Source: Lentisphaerota bacterium | GTDB taxonomy: Bacteria > Verrucomicrobiota > Kiritimatiellia > RFP12 > UBA1067 | Length of the DNA stretch: 19,641 nucleotides | Assembly (NCBI GenBank): GCA_015061765.1 | Contig: SUVZ01000025.1 | Span: forward strand, 1-19,641 | Reading direction: 5' to 3' | Part shown: one piece after another, positions 1 through 6,565 of the stretch | Numbering within the stretch: the first letter of the stretch is position 1 | Layout: every line of letters starts with the position of its first letter | The notes under the pieces: generated by a model | Told to the model about the DNA's origin: nothing | The model's database searches: none | The model's input: the letters and a program-made list of their open reading frames with translations, nothing else | Position numbers and translations under genes: made by a program

Positions 1-840
1 TAGCCTTGAAGCCAGCAAGGGGCAGGGCTTCGCGCTTGAATTTTGCTCCAGCGTGGGACGTGTGCGACGCGTGTGACGCGTGGGACTAACTTTTGCTTGA
101 AAGCTGCTTTGAGTGCTCCGCGCCTGAAAGATGACTGAAAATTACTTGTAAAATTCCTTGTCGCGAAGCTCAAAGTCATCTCTTGCTTGAAAATCAATAG
201 TCCCACGCGTCACACGCGTCGCACACGTCACACCCTCTAGCTACCTTCTCGTCGCGCTACGCGCTCCATCAAGCCGCATTCAAAGCGCCCTCCTCGTCGC
301 GAAGCTCTCATCCTTACAGCAAGCTCTAGCGCCTTCCTCATCGCGAAGCTCAAAGCCATCTCCCTCTTGAAAATCAATAGTCCCACGCGTCACACGCGTC
401 GCACACGTCCCACCCACTAGATCCTTTCTCGTCGCGCTCCGCGCTCCATCATGCCTCCTTGAAAGCTGCTTTGAGCGCTCCGCGCCTGAAAGGTGACTGG
501 AAATTACTTTGAGTGCTTCGCGCTTGCAGGTAGCCTTGAAGCCGGCAAGCGCCAGGGCTTCGCACTTGAATTCAGCTGCGGCGTGGGACGTGTGCGACGC
601 GTGGGACATGTGCGACTAACTTTTGCTTTAAGCCTACTTTGAGCGCTTCGCGAGTATGTGCGACTAACTTTTGCTTGAAAGCTGCTTTGAGTGCTCCGCA
701 CCTGAAATTTCCTTGCAAATTCCTCGTCGCGAAGCTCCAAGCCATCTTTTGCTTGAAAATCAATAGTCCCACGCGTCACACGCGTCGCACACGTCCCACC
801 CTCTTGCTCCTTTCTCGTCGCGCTCCGCGCTGACGATTTG
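1..840. repeat. Modular inverted-repeat array, left copy
   Basis: This is a gene-free stretch made of recurring blocks. The core block is 36 bp, four 9-bp units of the form GTGNGACGC. It occurs forward at 53-88 and 593-628, with a lone unit at 657-665, and reverse-complemented at 198-233, 378-413 and 764-799. A forward and a reverse core are separated by about 98-110 bp of conserved spacer that starts with AACTTTTGCTTGAAAGC and ends with CTTGAAAATCAA. Flanking blocks also recur: CTTGAAGCC...GAATTTTGC before forward cores (4-52, 534-592) and CTCGTCGCGCT(A/C)CGCGCTCC after reverse cores (near 248, 427 and 811). The array continues past the left edge of the window. The same modules recur at 3073-3830. 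Leftward open frames through here exist because the 9-bp unit keeps frame, so I do not call them genes. Confidence 0.9.
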
Positions 841-866
841 CACCGAATCGCCAATCCGCCCTTCTC

Positions 867-1225
867 CTAAGTGCCTCTGCAGTATGGCTAGGATGAAGTG
901 GCTTAAGTGCAAAATCAGTCGACTGGAAATGAAAGGAATGATCAGCTATAAGTGTAAGGGAAGGTCAGCTAGGAATGTAAGCAATGAACTTGACGACATG
1001 TTTACGAATAATGGGCGCAAGGTTGCAGACCTTGGGCGCATTGTTACGGATAATGCGCCCATTATATTACCTTACACCGTAGGGGGTGAGAGCTTACACC
1101 CATGGCAATGCGCTCTTACACCCATAGGGAACGCAACATACACCGTATACAGACAGCGCTTGGGCAGTACTCCCAAGCGCAAAAGGCAGTATCAGGGAAC
1201 GAGTTTCCCAGTATAACGTAAAAGG
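867..1225. repeat. Degenerate ~22-bp periodic array rich in small hairpins
   Basis: CTTACACC starts at 1071, 1093 and 1115, and CATACACC at 1137, exactly 22 bp apart. The same register continues with units starting at 1159, 1181 and 1203 that share GCAGTA or CCAGTA at the matching position. Further left, CT..AA(G)TG units start at roughly 20-24 bp spacing (902, 923, 945, 969, 989). GTGTAAG-type words therefore lie on the plus strand around 952-978 and on the minus strand at 1071-1122. Several perfect inverted repeats lie inside: GGGCGCATT at 1033-1041 with AATGCGCCC at 1050-1058, GCGCTTGGG at 1156-1164 with CCCAAGCGC at 1172-1180, AAGGT/ACCTT around 1019-1033, and GGGAA/TTCCC around 1195-1209. 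An open frame spans 884-1216, but it has no ribosome-binding site and the 22-bp period is not a multiple of three, so it is probably not coding. Confidence 0.65.
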
Positions 1226-1266
1226 TAGGGCTATGTCTGCTAATGACAAAGATATACCCAGACAGC

Positions 1267-1303
1267 AAAAAAAGGCGCCACGTTTCCGCAGCGCCTCTTT
1301 TTT
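1267..1303 (-). terminator. Rho-independent terminator of the leftward gene, probably bidirectional
   Basis: Read on the minus strand, AGGCGCTGCG and CGTGGCGCCT form a 10-bp stem with two G-U pairs around a GAAA tetraloop. The arms are 1287-1296 and 1273-1282, and the loop is 1283-1286. Seven U residues follow (the A run at 1267-1273). On the plus strand the same stem is followed shortly by TTTTTT at 1298-1303, so it could also stop rightward transcription from the repeat region. It lies 20 bp past the stop codon of the 1323-2876 gene. Confidence 0.9.
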
Positions 1304-1322
1304 ATCAGCTCTTCAGCTTCGC

Positions 1323-2876
1323 TTACTTGGTAAGGAAAGCCTTGAAGAAGTTGTGCGCCGCAGAATCGGCAGTGGCCCATTCTCCCTCCGAGAGGGATGC
1401 ACGACCCTTGAGGACGATATTGCCGTTCTTGTAGGTCTCAGCACCATCCGGACCCTCAACAACGGGAGCACCGTTCTCATCAAAGGAGATCGTCAGCTTG
1501 AAATCTTCCCTTGCGTCTTCGATAGCTTCCTTTGTAGCCGCGCAGTCAAGGAGGTAAGCCTTGGCCGCATCAGACGTCGGGTTGTCATTGGCATCGAAGG
1601 TCATGCTGTTGACGAGCGTAGCAGCACCAGCAGCGGTGGTAGCACCACCCTTAGTGGCAGCTATAGCCCACGTCATGAGATTGCCGAGAACCGTAGTATT
1701 CGCGTCAGCAAACGCGGAGCCAGCCGCGATGCCGAGATCGGTGGCCGTCGTATTTTCCTTGACCGTGACATTGCCGGAGTCATCAACTTCAGCCGTCTTC
1801 GCGGCCGTGAGAGCAACGCTCGTAGAGGCGGCGGTGACATCGGTATAGGTAAGAGCCGAGGAATCGGTGCGCTTGTACCAAGCGGCAAGGACAGGCGTGA
1901 TCACGATGTCATCACCGGGATTGATGGCAAACTTGACACCATTCTCAGGCGTGACAGCGTCGCCACCATTGATCGTGTACGTGACAGCCGAGAAGCCGGA
2001 GGCATCCCAGGCAATCGTGAAGTCGACAGTCGTGACTTCCTTGACCGTAGCAACCGTGAGGTTGTCAACAAGGCCTTCACCGGCAAAGCCGACGTGGGTG
2101 AGTTTAAGAGGATCGGATCCTGCAGCCGCTCCATCCACATTCTCAACGGTCATGGAGATGAATTCAGATGTGAAGTCTACGGAATCACTTAAGCTATCCT
2201 CAAGACCAGATTCCACAGAGGTGTAAAGGAGGTTATCATCCGTATCACCGCCAAGGCAAACCTGGAAGACCGGCAGATAGCCACTACCTTCACCCAAGGA
2301 AACCGCCTTTGCCTTGACAACCAAGCGATACCAGTTATTGGGAGTTATCTCCGCTTCATCCACGATGTACTCGCGTCCACCTTCAACGAACGCACCTTCA
2401 TCAACATCCCACGCAGCAGCCCTGATAACAAGATTCGTCGCCTCAGATCCCTCTGTGAGATCTTCCTTGAGGTAGATCATGAGCTTGTCATCAGTGCTAG
2501 GCGTGACCTCGTCGCCGGCAGGCGTGACTGTGAACTGCACCATCGTGTCGATATAGACGGACTTGTAGCTGGCAAGATCAAGCGCCTGCGCCGATCCCTG
2601 AATTTGCTTAAGCGCACGGAGGAGAGGATCCGTTCCAGTGTTGACCTGAAGGGCATTGGCGGAACCATTATAACCACCCGCCTTGACGACGGACTCGTTA
2701 TCGGCAGCCGTGGCACCAGCATAGGAATAACCCGGCAGTGTCGTGGCAGCAGCACCGACGGTGGCGGAATCGAAATTCTCGTTATCCACGAGCTTATTCG
2801 TCTGCTCAGCTGCCTGCGAAGCGGTTGCGAGGCTGATGGCCGTTGCCGCCGCGAGCATAAACTTCAACTGTTTCAT
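1323..2876 (-). CDS. Secreted 517-aa surface protein, function unknown
   Basis: The N-terminus is a classic Sec signal peptide (residues 1-23, a hydrophobic run ending QAA before EQ), so the mature protein is exported. The remainder is acidic, rich in Thr, Ala and Asp, with no catalytic motif I can recognise. Residues about 30-275 look like a beta-sandwich lectin-like fold (FDSATVG near the start, then SVYIDTMVQFTV, NNWYRLVVKAK and VDNLTVA). Residues about 280-330 resemble a small Ig-like module (FTIAWDASGFSAVTYTINGG). The C-terminal 70 residues form a separate small domain ending KAFLTK. I start at the ATG at 2876-2874, preceded by AAAGGA on the minus strand. A longer in-frame start upstream would run through a strong leader hairpin and push the signal peptide 30 residues inward, so I reject it. 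The gene stands alone between two repeat arrays and ends at its own terminator. Lectin or adhesin is a guess. Confidence 0.85.
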   Translation of the reverse strand: MKQLKFMLAAATAISLATASQAAEQTNKLVDNENFDSATVGAAATTLPGYSYAGATAADNESVVKAGGYNGSANALQVNTGTDPLLRALKQIQGSAQALDLASYKSVYIDTMVQFTVTPAGDEVTPSTDDKLMIYLKEDLTEGSEATNLVIRAAAWDVDEGAFVEGGREYIVDEAEITPNNWYRLVVKAKAVSLGEGSGYLPVFQVCLGGDTDDNLLYTSVESGLEDSLSDSVDFTSEFISMTVENVDGAAAGSDPLKLTHVGFAGEGLVDNLTVATVKEVTTVDFTIAWDASGFSAVTYTINGGDAVTPENGVKFAINPGDDIVITPVLAAWYKRTDSSALTYTDVTAASTSVALTAAKTAEVDDSGNVTVKENTTATDLGIAAGSAFADANTTVLGNLMTWAIAATKGGATTAAGAATLVNSMTFDANDNPTSDAAKAYLLDCAATKEAIEDAREDFKLTISFDENGAPVVEGPDGAETYKNGNIVLKGRASLSEGEWATADSAAHNFFKAFLTK

Positions 2877-2909
2877 GTTTGTTTTTCCTTTGTTTTCACG
2901 TGAACGACG

Positions 2910-2942
2910 GAAGAATCCGCCCCTCACGAGGGCCGACTCTTC
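2910..2942 (-). promoter_or_regulatory. Hairpin in the 5' leader of the leftward surface-protein gene
   Basis: On the minus strand, GAAGAGTCGGCCCTC (from 2942) pairs with the region ending GAATCTTC-like on the plus strand (2910-2925), giving a near-continuous stem of about 14-15 bp with one bulge and a very short loop. It lies about 35-65 nt upstream of the start codon. A separate 10-bp palindrome, TTCACGTGAA, sits at 2895-2904 between the hairpin and the ribosome-binding site. The pairing is directly visible. Its role (mRNA stability, attenuation or protein binding) is unknown. Confidence 0.55.
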
Positions 2943-2956
2943 TGTTGACAACTCGA

Positions 2957-2985
2957 AAGGTATCATATTCCACCATCCCTTGCAA
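2957..2985 (-). promoter_or_regulatory. Possible promoter of the leftward surface-protein gene
   Basis: On the minus strand TTGCAA (2985-2980) is followed after 17 bp by TACCTT (2962-2957). Only the spacing and the -35 are good; the -10 is weak. It would give a leader of about 75 nt that contains the hairpin at 2910-2942. It is listed because no better candidate lies between the gene and the repeat array. Confidence 0.3.
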
Positions 2986-3072
2986 GCCTTTTTTTTTATG
3001 GATGCTACGATCTGAAAGATGCTTGAAGGTTGCTTTAAATGATGCTATGTGCCGCTCCGCGCTTTACAATCA

Positions 3073-3830
3073 GCCTTGAAGCCGGCAAGGGGCTGGGCTG
3101 CGCATTTGAATTTTCCTGCGGCGTGGGACGTGTGCGACGCGTGTGACACGTGGGACTAACTTTTGCTTGAAAGCTGCTTTGAGCGCTCCGCACCTGAAAG
3201 ACACCTTGAAATTACTTGTAAAATTCTCTGCGCGAAGCTCTAAGCTATATCCCTCTTGAAAATCAAATGTCCCACACGTCACACGCGTCGCACACGTCCC
3301 ACCCTCTAGCTCCTTTCTCGTAGCGCTACGCGCTCCATCAAGCCTCCTTGAAAGCTGCTTTGAGTGCTCCGCGCTTTACAATCAGCCTTGAAGCCGGCAA
3401 GCGCTAGGGCTGCGCGCTTGAATTTTACTCCAGCGTGGGACGTGTGCGACGCGTGGGACGCGTGGGACTAACTTTTGCTTGAAAGCTACTTTGGGTGCTC
3501 CGCGCCTGAAAGGTGGCTGGAAATCACTTTGAGAGCACTGCACAGGATTTAGCCCCACCCGGTGCACTTTGCGCAGAGCTTCGCGCTTGAATTTTGCTGC
3601 GGCGTGGGACGTGTGCGACGCGTGTGACGCGTGGGACTAACTTTTGCTTGAAAGCTACTTTGAGCGCTCCGCGCCTGAAAGATGACTGGAAATTACTTGT
3701 AAAATTCTCTGCGCGAAGCTCTAAGCTATCTTCTTCTTGAAAATCAAATGTCTCACGCGTCACACGCGTCGCACACGTCCCACCCTCTAGCTACATTCTC
3801 GTCGCGCTACGCGCTCCATCAAGCCCCATT
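3073..3830. repeat. Modular inverted-repeat array, right copy
   Basis: These are the same blocks as at 1-840. Forward 36-bp cores of GTGNGACGC units lie at 3123-3158, 3435-3470 and 3604-3639. Reverse cores lie at 3267-3302 and 3748-3783. Two complete modules (3123-3302 and 3604-3783) each have a 108-bp spacer between the oppositely oriented cores. The two spacers are nearly identical, differing at only a handful of positions, which points to recent duplication or gene conversion. The lead-in block CTTGAAGCC...TTGAATTTT recurs at 3073 and 3386. The trailing CGCGCTACGCGCTCC-type block recurs near 3320 and 3806. No gene is supported here: leftward frames of 60-80 codons have no ribosome-binding sites and simply follow the repeat. 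Confidence 0.9.
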
Positions 3831-3880
3831 CAAAGCTCCTTCCCCGCGCGAAGCACCCCCTGAACCAAGCGGAGCTGCGG

Positions 3881-4133
3881 GATGGGTGGCGGTGGTGTTG
3901 CACGGGACGCCAAATGCGCCGTAGTAAAGCGAAGCTTTCGGAGGGAAGCCGCGCAGTCGAAGACGAGCGCACGAGCGAAGCGAAGTGGCCGCAAGGAGCC
4001 GCGAAAGAAGGCACGGCATTTCGCCGCATAAGGTCGCCGATTGCGCAGCAATCGCGAGCCGACCGACCGCTGACAGGTGCGGCGAACGAGTGCCGATTGA
4101 AGGGAGGGACCCGAAAACACCACCCCACCCATC
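3881..4133. repeat. About 250-bp element with terminal inverted repeats; MITE-like or structured RNA
   Basis: The left end GATGGGTGGCGGTGGTGTT (3881-3899) matches the reverse complement of the right end (4115-4133, ACACCACCCCACCCATC), and the similarity runs on to about 3908 and 4106 (CGGGAC against its complement), with a few indels. Inside are compact hairpins: AAAGC-gaa-GCTTT around 3927-3940 and CGATTGC-GCA-GCAATCG around 4038-4054. GCGAAG-type words recur between 3925 and 3990. The interior is GC-rich and lacks a credible gene: open frames exist on both strands but have no ribosome-binding site and no protein-like composition. The element ends 14 bp before the promoter motif of the glycosidase gene. 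It could be a non-autonomous mobile element or a long stem-loop RNA. Confidence 0.6.
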
Positions 4134-4146
4134 ATCATGCGGAGCG

Positions 4147-4195
4147 AAAAAAGTGGTAAAACCAGTTCCCCGCAAGCAGATAAATGTGATAAAAT
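4147..4195 (+). promoter_or_regulatory. Promoter with TGGTAAAACCA operator, copy 1
   Basis: AAAAAAGTGGTAAAACCAGT at 4147-4166 contains the inverted repeat TGGT-AAA-ACCA (4154-4164). It is followed by GCAAGCAG, TAAA and a -10-like TAAAAT at 4190-4195. No -35 box stands at the normal spacing, and the palindrome is centred about 33 bp upstream of the -10, a usual place for an activator. The same 20 bp and the same following words occur at 14510-14559, upstream of the esterase-GH97 gene. The regulator family is unknown; short TGGT...ACCA dyads are seen with some GntR-type and LacI-type regulators. The leader to the start codon is about 85 nt. Confidence 0.6.
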
Positions 4196-4288
4196 GTCGG
4201 CCGACTGGATATGTTGCGCCAAGATCAGATGAAGAAGGTGCAAGCGTCTTCCGAATCGCTCGAACATCATGAAATGAAAGGATAAGAA

Positions 4289-5299
4289 ATGACGAACCTT
4301 ATATCTTGCAAAAACCTCAAGGGGGGGGGTAATAGTTTAAAGTTTAGAGTTAAGAGTGAAGAGTTAAGAGTTGGAGGATCGAGTTCGAGCGGGAGGTTTG
4401 GGAGTGTATTTTCCTTTATCCTTTCAATTGCGCTTTTGTTTGTGACAGGTGGCACATGGGCGGAAGAGAATTGTAAAGTTTGGATGGATGAAATCCCGGC
4501 GAAGAAAATCACATCCGGGTGGCGAACGACGCAAGATAGGCTTTCTGTCGGCGGTAATTCATTGACGATTGGGACTCGCAAGTTTGCGCATGGTGTTGGT
4601 ACTCACGCACCGTCCATTGCAACGTTCGATTTGGACGGGAAGGCTGTTGCATTTGAAGCGGATGTCGGCGTCGATGCTGAAGTCGGTGCGGGCAAGGGGA
4701 GCGTGAGTTTTCTCGTCGTGGTGGATGGCTGGGTCAAGTTCAAGTCGCCGGATATGACGTCTGATACGGAACCGGTCCATATAAAGGTCGATCTTGCCGG
4801 TGCAAAGTCTGTTGAACTTATTATTGAGAATTGCGGTGACGGGAATAAAGGAGATCATGGCGATTGGGCAAATGCGTTCTTCACCATGAAGGGCGGCGCT
4901 TTTCCAAAGCCCGTATCCGCCAAGAAAAAACCTGTTGCCTCTGCGCCAAAAGATGTCAATTCTTTCTCGGCATCGTTGTGGCGCGGCGAGACGGCATATA
5001 TTGATATCCCGAAGGAGCTTCAGGATAAAGCGCCTGCAATTTACGGCAAAGCGATGGATGAGGATGTTATATTAGAGCTTCTTAGTGTAGATGAAGTGAA
5101 GTATGATCTTGTCAATCCTGTCCAGAAGAACGTTGTCATCGGCAAGGGAAGCGTTCCTGACGTGTGCAGACCCTGGAAGAAGGGGGAGAAAAAGGACCCC
5201 GCTATGATTAAGGTTTCCGTTTCTCCCGATGCCAAGTCGGCGAAGAGGGTTTTTGAACTTGCCGCATCCGACGGTAAGCGCAATTTTTTTTTGAATTGA
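4289..5299 (+). CDS. NPCBM-containing N-terminal half of a secreted GH123-like glycosidase (frame breaks at T9)
   Basis: This half encodes export and carbohydrate binding. Residues 38-58 form a signal sequence (cleavage about TWA/EE), preceded by an unusually long n-region encoded by a G9 tract and six heptanucleotide repeats. Residues about 62-205 are an NPCBM domain (novel putative carbohydrate-binding module), recognisable from GGNSLTIGTRKFAHGVGTHAPS-type sequence, of which GTRKFAHGVGTH is the clearest part. Residues about 230-335 are a beta-rich linker domain usual before the catalytic domain in DUF4091/GH123-like proteins. AAAGGA at 4277-4282 supports the ATG at 4289. The frame ends RNFFLN-stop just after a run of nine T (5284-5292). 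With one more T, or a -1 slip at T-TTT-TTG, it runs on into the next frame as RNFFFELNIVDR, which is the expected family sequence. It is therefore one gene of about 729 codons interrupted by a frameshift. Confidence 0.85.
   Translation: MTNLISCKNLKGGGNSLKFRVKSEELRVGGSSSSGRFGSVFSFILSIALLFVTGGTWAEENCKVWMDEIPAKKITSGWRTTQDRLSVGGNSLTIGTRKFAHGVGTHAPSIATFDLDGKAVAFEADVGVDAEVGAGKGSVSFLVVVDGWVKFKSPDMTSDTEPVHIKVDLAGAKSVELIIENCGDGNKGDHGDWANAFFTMKGGAFPKPVSAKKKPVASAPKDVNSFSASLWRGETAYIDIPKELQDKAPAIYGKAMDEDVILELLSVDEVKYDLVNPVQKNVVIGKGSVPDVCRPWKKGEKKDPAMIKVSVSPDAKSAKRVFELAASDGKRNFFLN
4336..4377 (+). repeat. Six heptanucleotide repeats inside the glycosidase gene
   Basis: Consecutive 7-bp units TTTAAAG, TTTAGAG, TTAAGAG, TGAAGAG, TTAAGAG and TTGGAGG fill 42 bp, directly after a G9 run at 4321-4329. 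Six units keep the reading frame and encode a charged stretch placed before the signal sequence. Gain or loss of one unit, or of one G, would shift the frame before the signal peptide. Confidence 0.85.
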
Positions 5300-6477
5300 A
5301 TATTGTCGACCGCATACTCCCGCCCGCCAAGGACTGGAAGTATTTTCTTGATCTTTGGCAGCATCCCTGGGCGGTTTCTCGATACTTTAATCTCAAACCT
5401 TTTTCAAAAGAGCATTATGCAAGAATGGAGCCAATCTATCGTGCTCTTGCCGAATGCAGCTGCAAGGCCCTTACGGTAACGCTTCTTGATCTTCCTTGGA
5501 ATCATCAGTGCTATGACGGTTATTACACGATGATTGAGAGGGTGAAAAAGGCTGATGGCACATGGGCGTTCGACTACACTGTTTTCGATGAGTATGTGGA
5601 GTTTGGCCGCAAGTGCGGCTTGGGGCGCGACATTCATTGCTACTCGATGTGCCCTTGGGGGTATCGCGTGACATGGAAGGATGAGAGCGGAAAGTCGTAT
5701 CGTGTCAAGATGCTGCCCGGCACGCCAGAATTTGAGGATTATTGGGGGGCGTTCCTTGTGGATTTCGCCAAGCATCTCAAGAAGAAGGGTTGGTTCAATG
5801 ATACCTACATTGCGATGGACGAGCGCGGTCCGGATGAGGTGCGCAAGATTGTAAATCTCATTCAGGCCAAAGCTCCTGGGCTCAAGGTGGCGGCTTGCGG
5901 TAAAACAAAGCCTTCGCTCTTCGCGGATATCCAGATAGAGAATTTCTGTCTGGGATTTATCCATCTCCGCGACCACTTTCTCTCCGAATTAAAGCCCCGC
6001 CGTGAAAAAGGCTTTATAACGACGTTCTATGTCTGCGGCTCTGCATTGACGCCCAACACGTTCATGTTCAGTCATCCCGCTGAAGGATTTTATCTTGGCG
6101 CATATCCGGTGATGATAGGCTTTGACGGCTTCCTGCGCTGGGCGGCTAATTCATGGCCGAAGGATCCGTATGTGGATGCCTCCTACAAAACTGAAAAAAG
6201 CTGGGTGAACGGTGATGTCTATCTCATCTATCCTAACGCGGAACTCTCGCCCCGTCTGATCGCGCTTCGTGCCGGAGTTGTCGCCGCCGAGAAGATGCGA
6301 ATTTTGGCCGATGAGGCGAAGAAGAAAGGTGAGCTCGCGGACGAGACGCTCAAGTATCTTGCAGGACCGTATTACTACCGCGATGCTATCCGCGGCTTCG
6401 GGAAGCAGAAACCGTGCGCAGTCGATTTCGTCGAGTTCCGCCGTATGGTCGAGGAATTTGTTAATTCTGATCGCTGA
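5293..6477 (+). CDS. GH123-like (DUF4091) catalytic half of the same glycosidase
   Basis: The sequence opens ELNIVDRILPPAKDW then FLDLWQHPWAVSRYF, the hallmark start of the DUF4091 domain found in GH123-type beta-N-acetylgalactosaminidases. Adjacent Asp-Glu in YIAMDERGPDEV (codons at 5818 and 5821) matches the neighbouring acid pair used in substrate-assisted catalysis by that family. The TIM-barrel segments LDLPWNHQCY, CYSMCPWGYR and IGFDGFLRWAANSWP follow the usual order, and the C-terminus is complete. There is no signal peptide and no ribosome-binding site in front of the first possible start (TTG at 5296), so it is unlikely to be translated alone. It must be joined to the preceding NPCBM half by a -1 frameshift or by slippage at the T9 tract, unless the T count is an assembly error or a true inactivating mutation. 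GH123-like is secure at family level; the exact substrate is not. Confidence 0.85.
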   Translation, partial: ELNIVDRILPPAKDWKYFLDLWQHPWAVSRYFNLKPFSKEHYARMEPIYRALAECSCKALTVTLLDLPWNHQCYDGYYTMIERVKKADGTWAFDYTVFDEYVEFGRKCGLGRDIHCYSMCPWGYRVTWKDESGKSYRVKMLPGTPEFEDYWGAFLVDFAKHLKKKGWFNDTYIAMDERGPDEVRKIVNLIQAKAPGLKVAACGKTKPSLFADIQIENFCLGFIHLRDHFLSELKPRREKGFITTFYVCGSALTPNTFMFSHPAEGFYLGAYPVMIGFDGFLRWAANSWPKDPYVDASYKTEKSWVNGDVYLIYPNAELSPRLIALRAGVVAAEKMRILADEAKKKGELADETLKYLAGPYYYRDAIRGFGKQKPCAVDFVEFRRMVEEFVNSDR

Positions 6478-6565
6478 CAAGCAGGAGAATTTGTGGGGTC
6501 ATCCGCGCTTGGAGCTTCACGGTTCAATAGTATATTCAGGACTTTTAAAGAAGGAGAAAACGACA

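Noticed and set aside
1..840. CRISPR array
   Set aside because: Repeats are in both orientations, the spacers are themselves conserved, and no cas gene is present.
280..854. Leftward open frames of 60-116 codons in the left repeat array
   Set aside because: They consist of the 9-bp and spacer repeats, lack ribosome-binding sites, and stay open because the unit length is a multiple of three.
884..1216. Rightward 110-codon open frame
   Set aside because: No ribosome-binding site; it overlaps the 22-bp periodic hairpin array, whose period is not a multiple of three; composition unlike the real proteins here.
1233..2192. 319-codon rightward frame opposite the secreted-protein gene
   Set aside because: Shadow of the leftward gene, which has a signal peptide, ribosome-binding site and terminator.
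3070..3763. Leftward frames with similar 60-80 aa products in the right repeat array
   Set aside because: Their similarity follows from the DNA repeat itself; no start signals. A test of synonymous versus non-synonymous change between copies could still overturn this.
3787..4272. Several overlapping frames on both strands between the right array and the glycosidase
   Set aside because: They mirror the inverted-repeat element; Arg/Ser-rich products without ribosome-binding sites.
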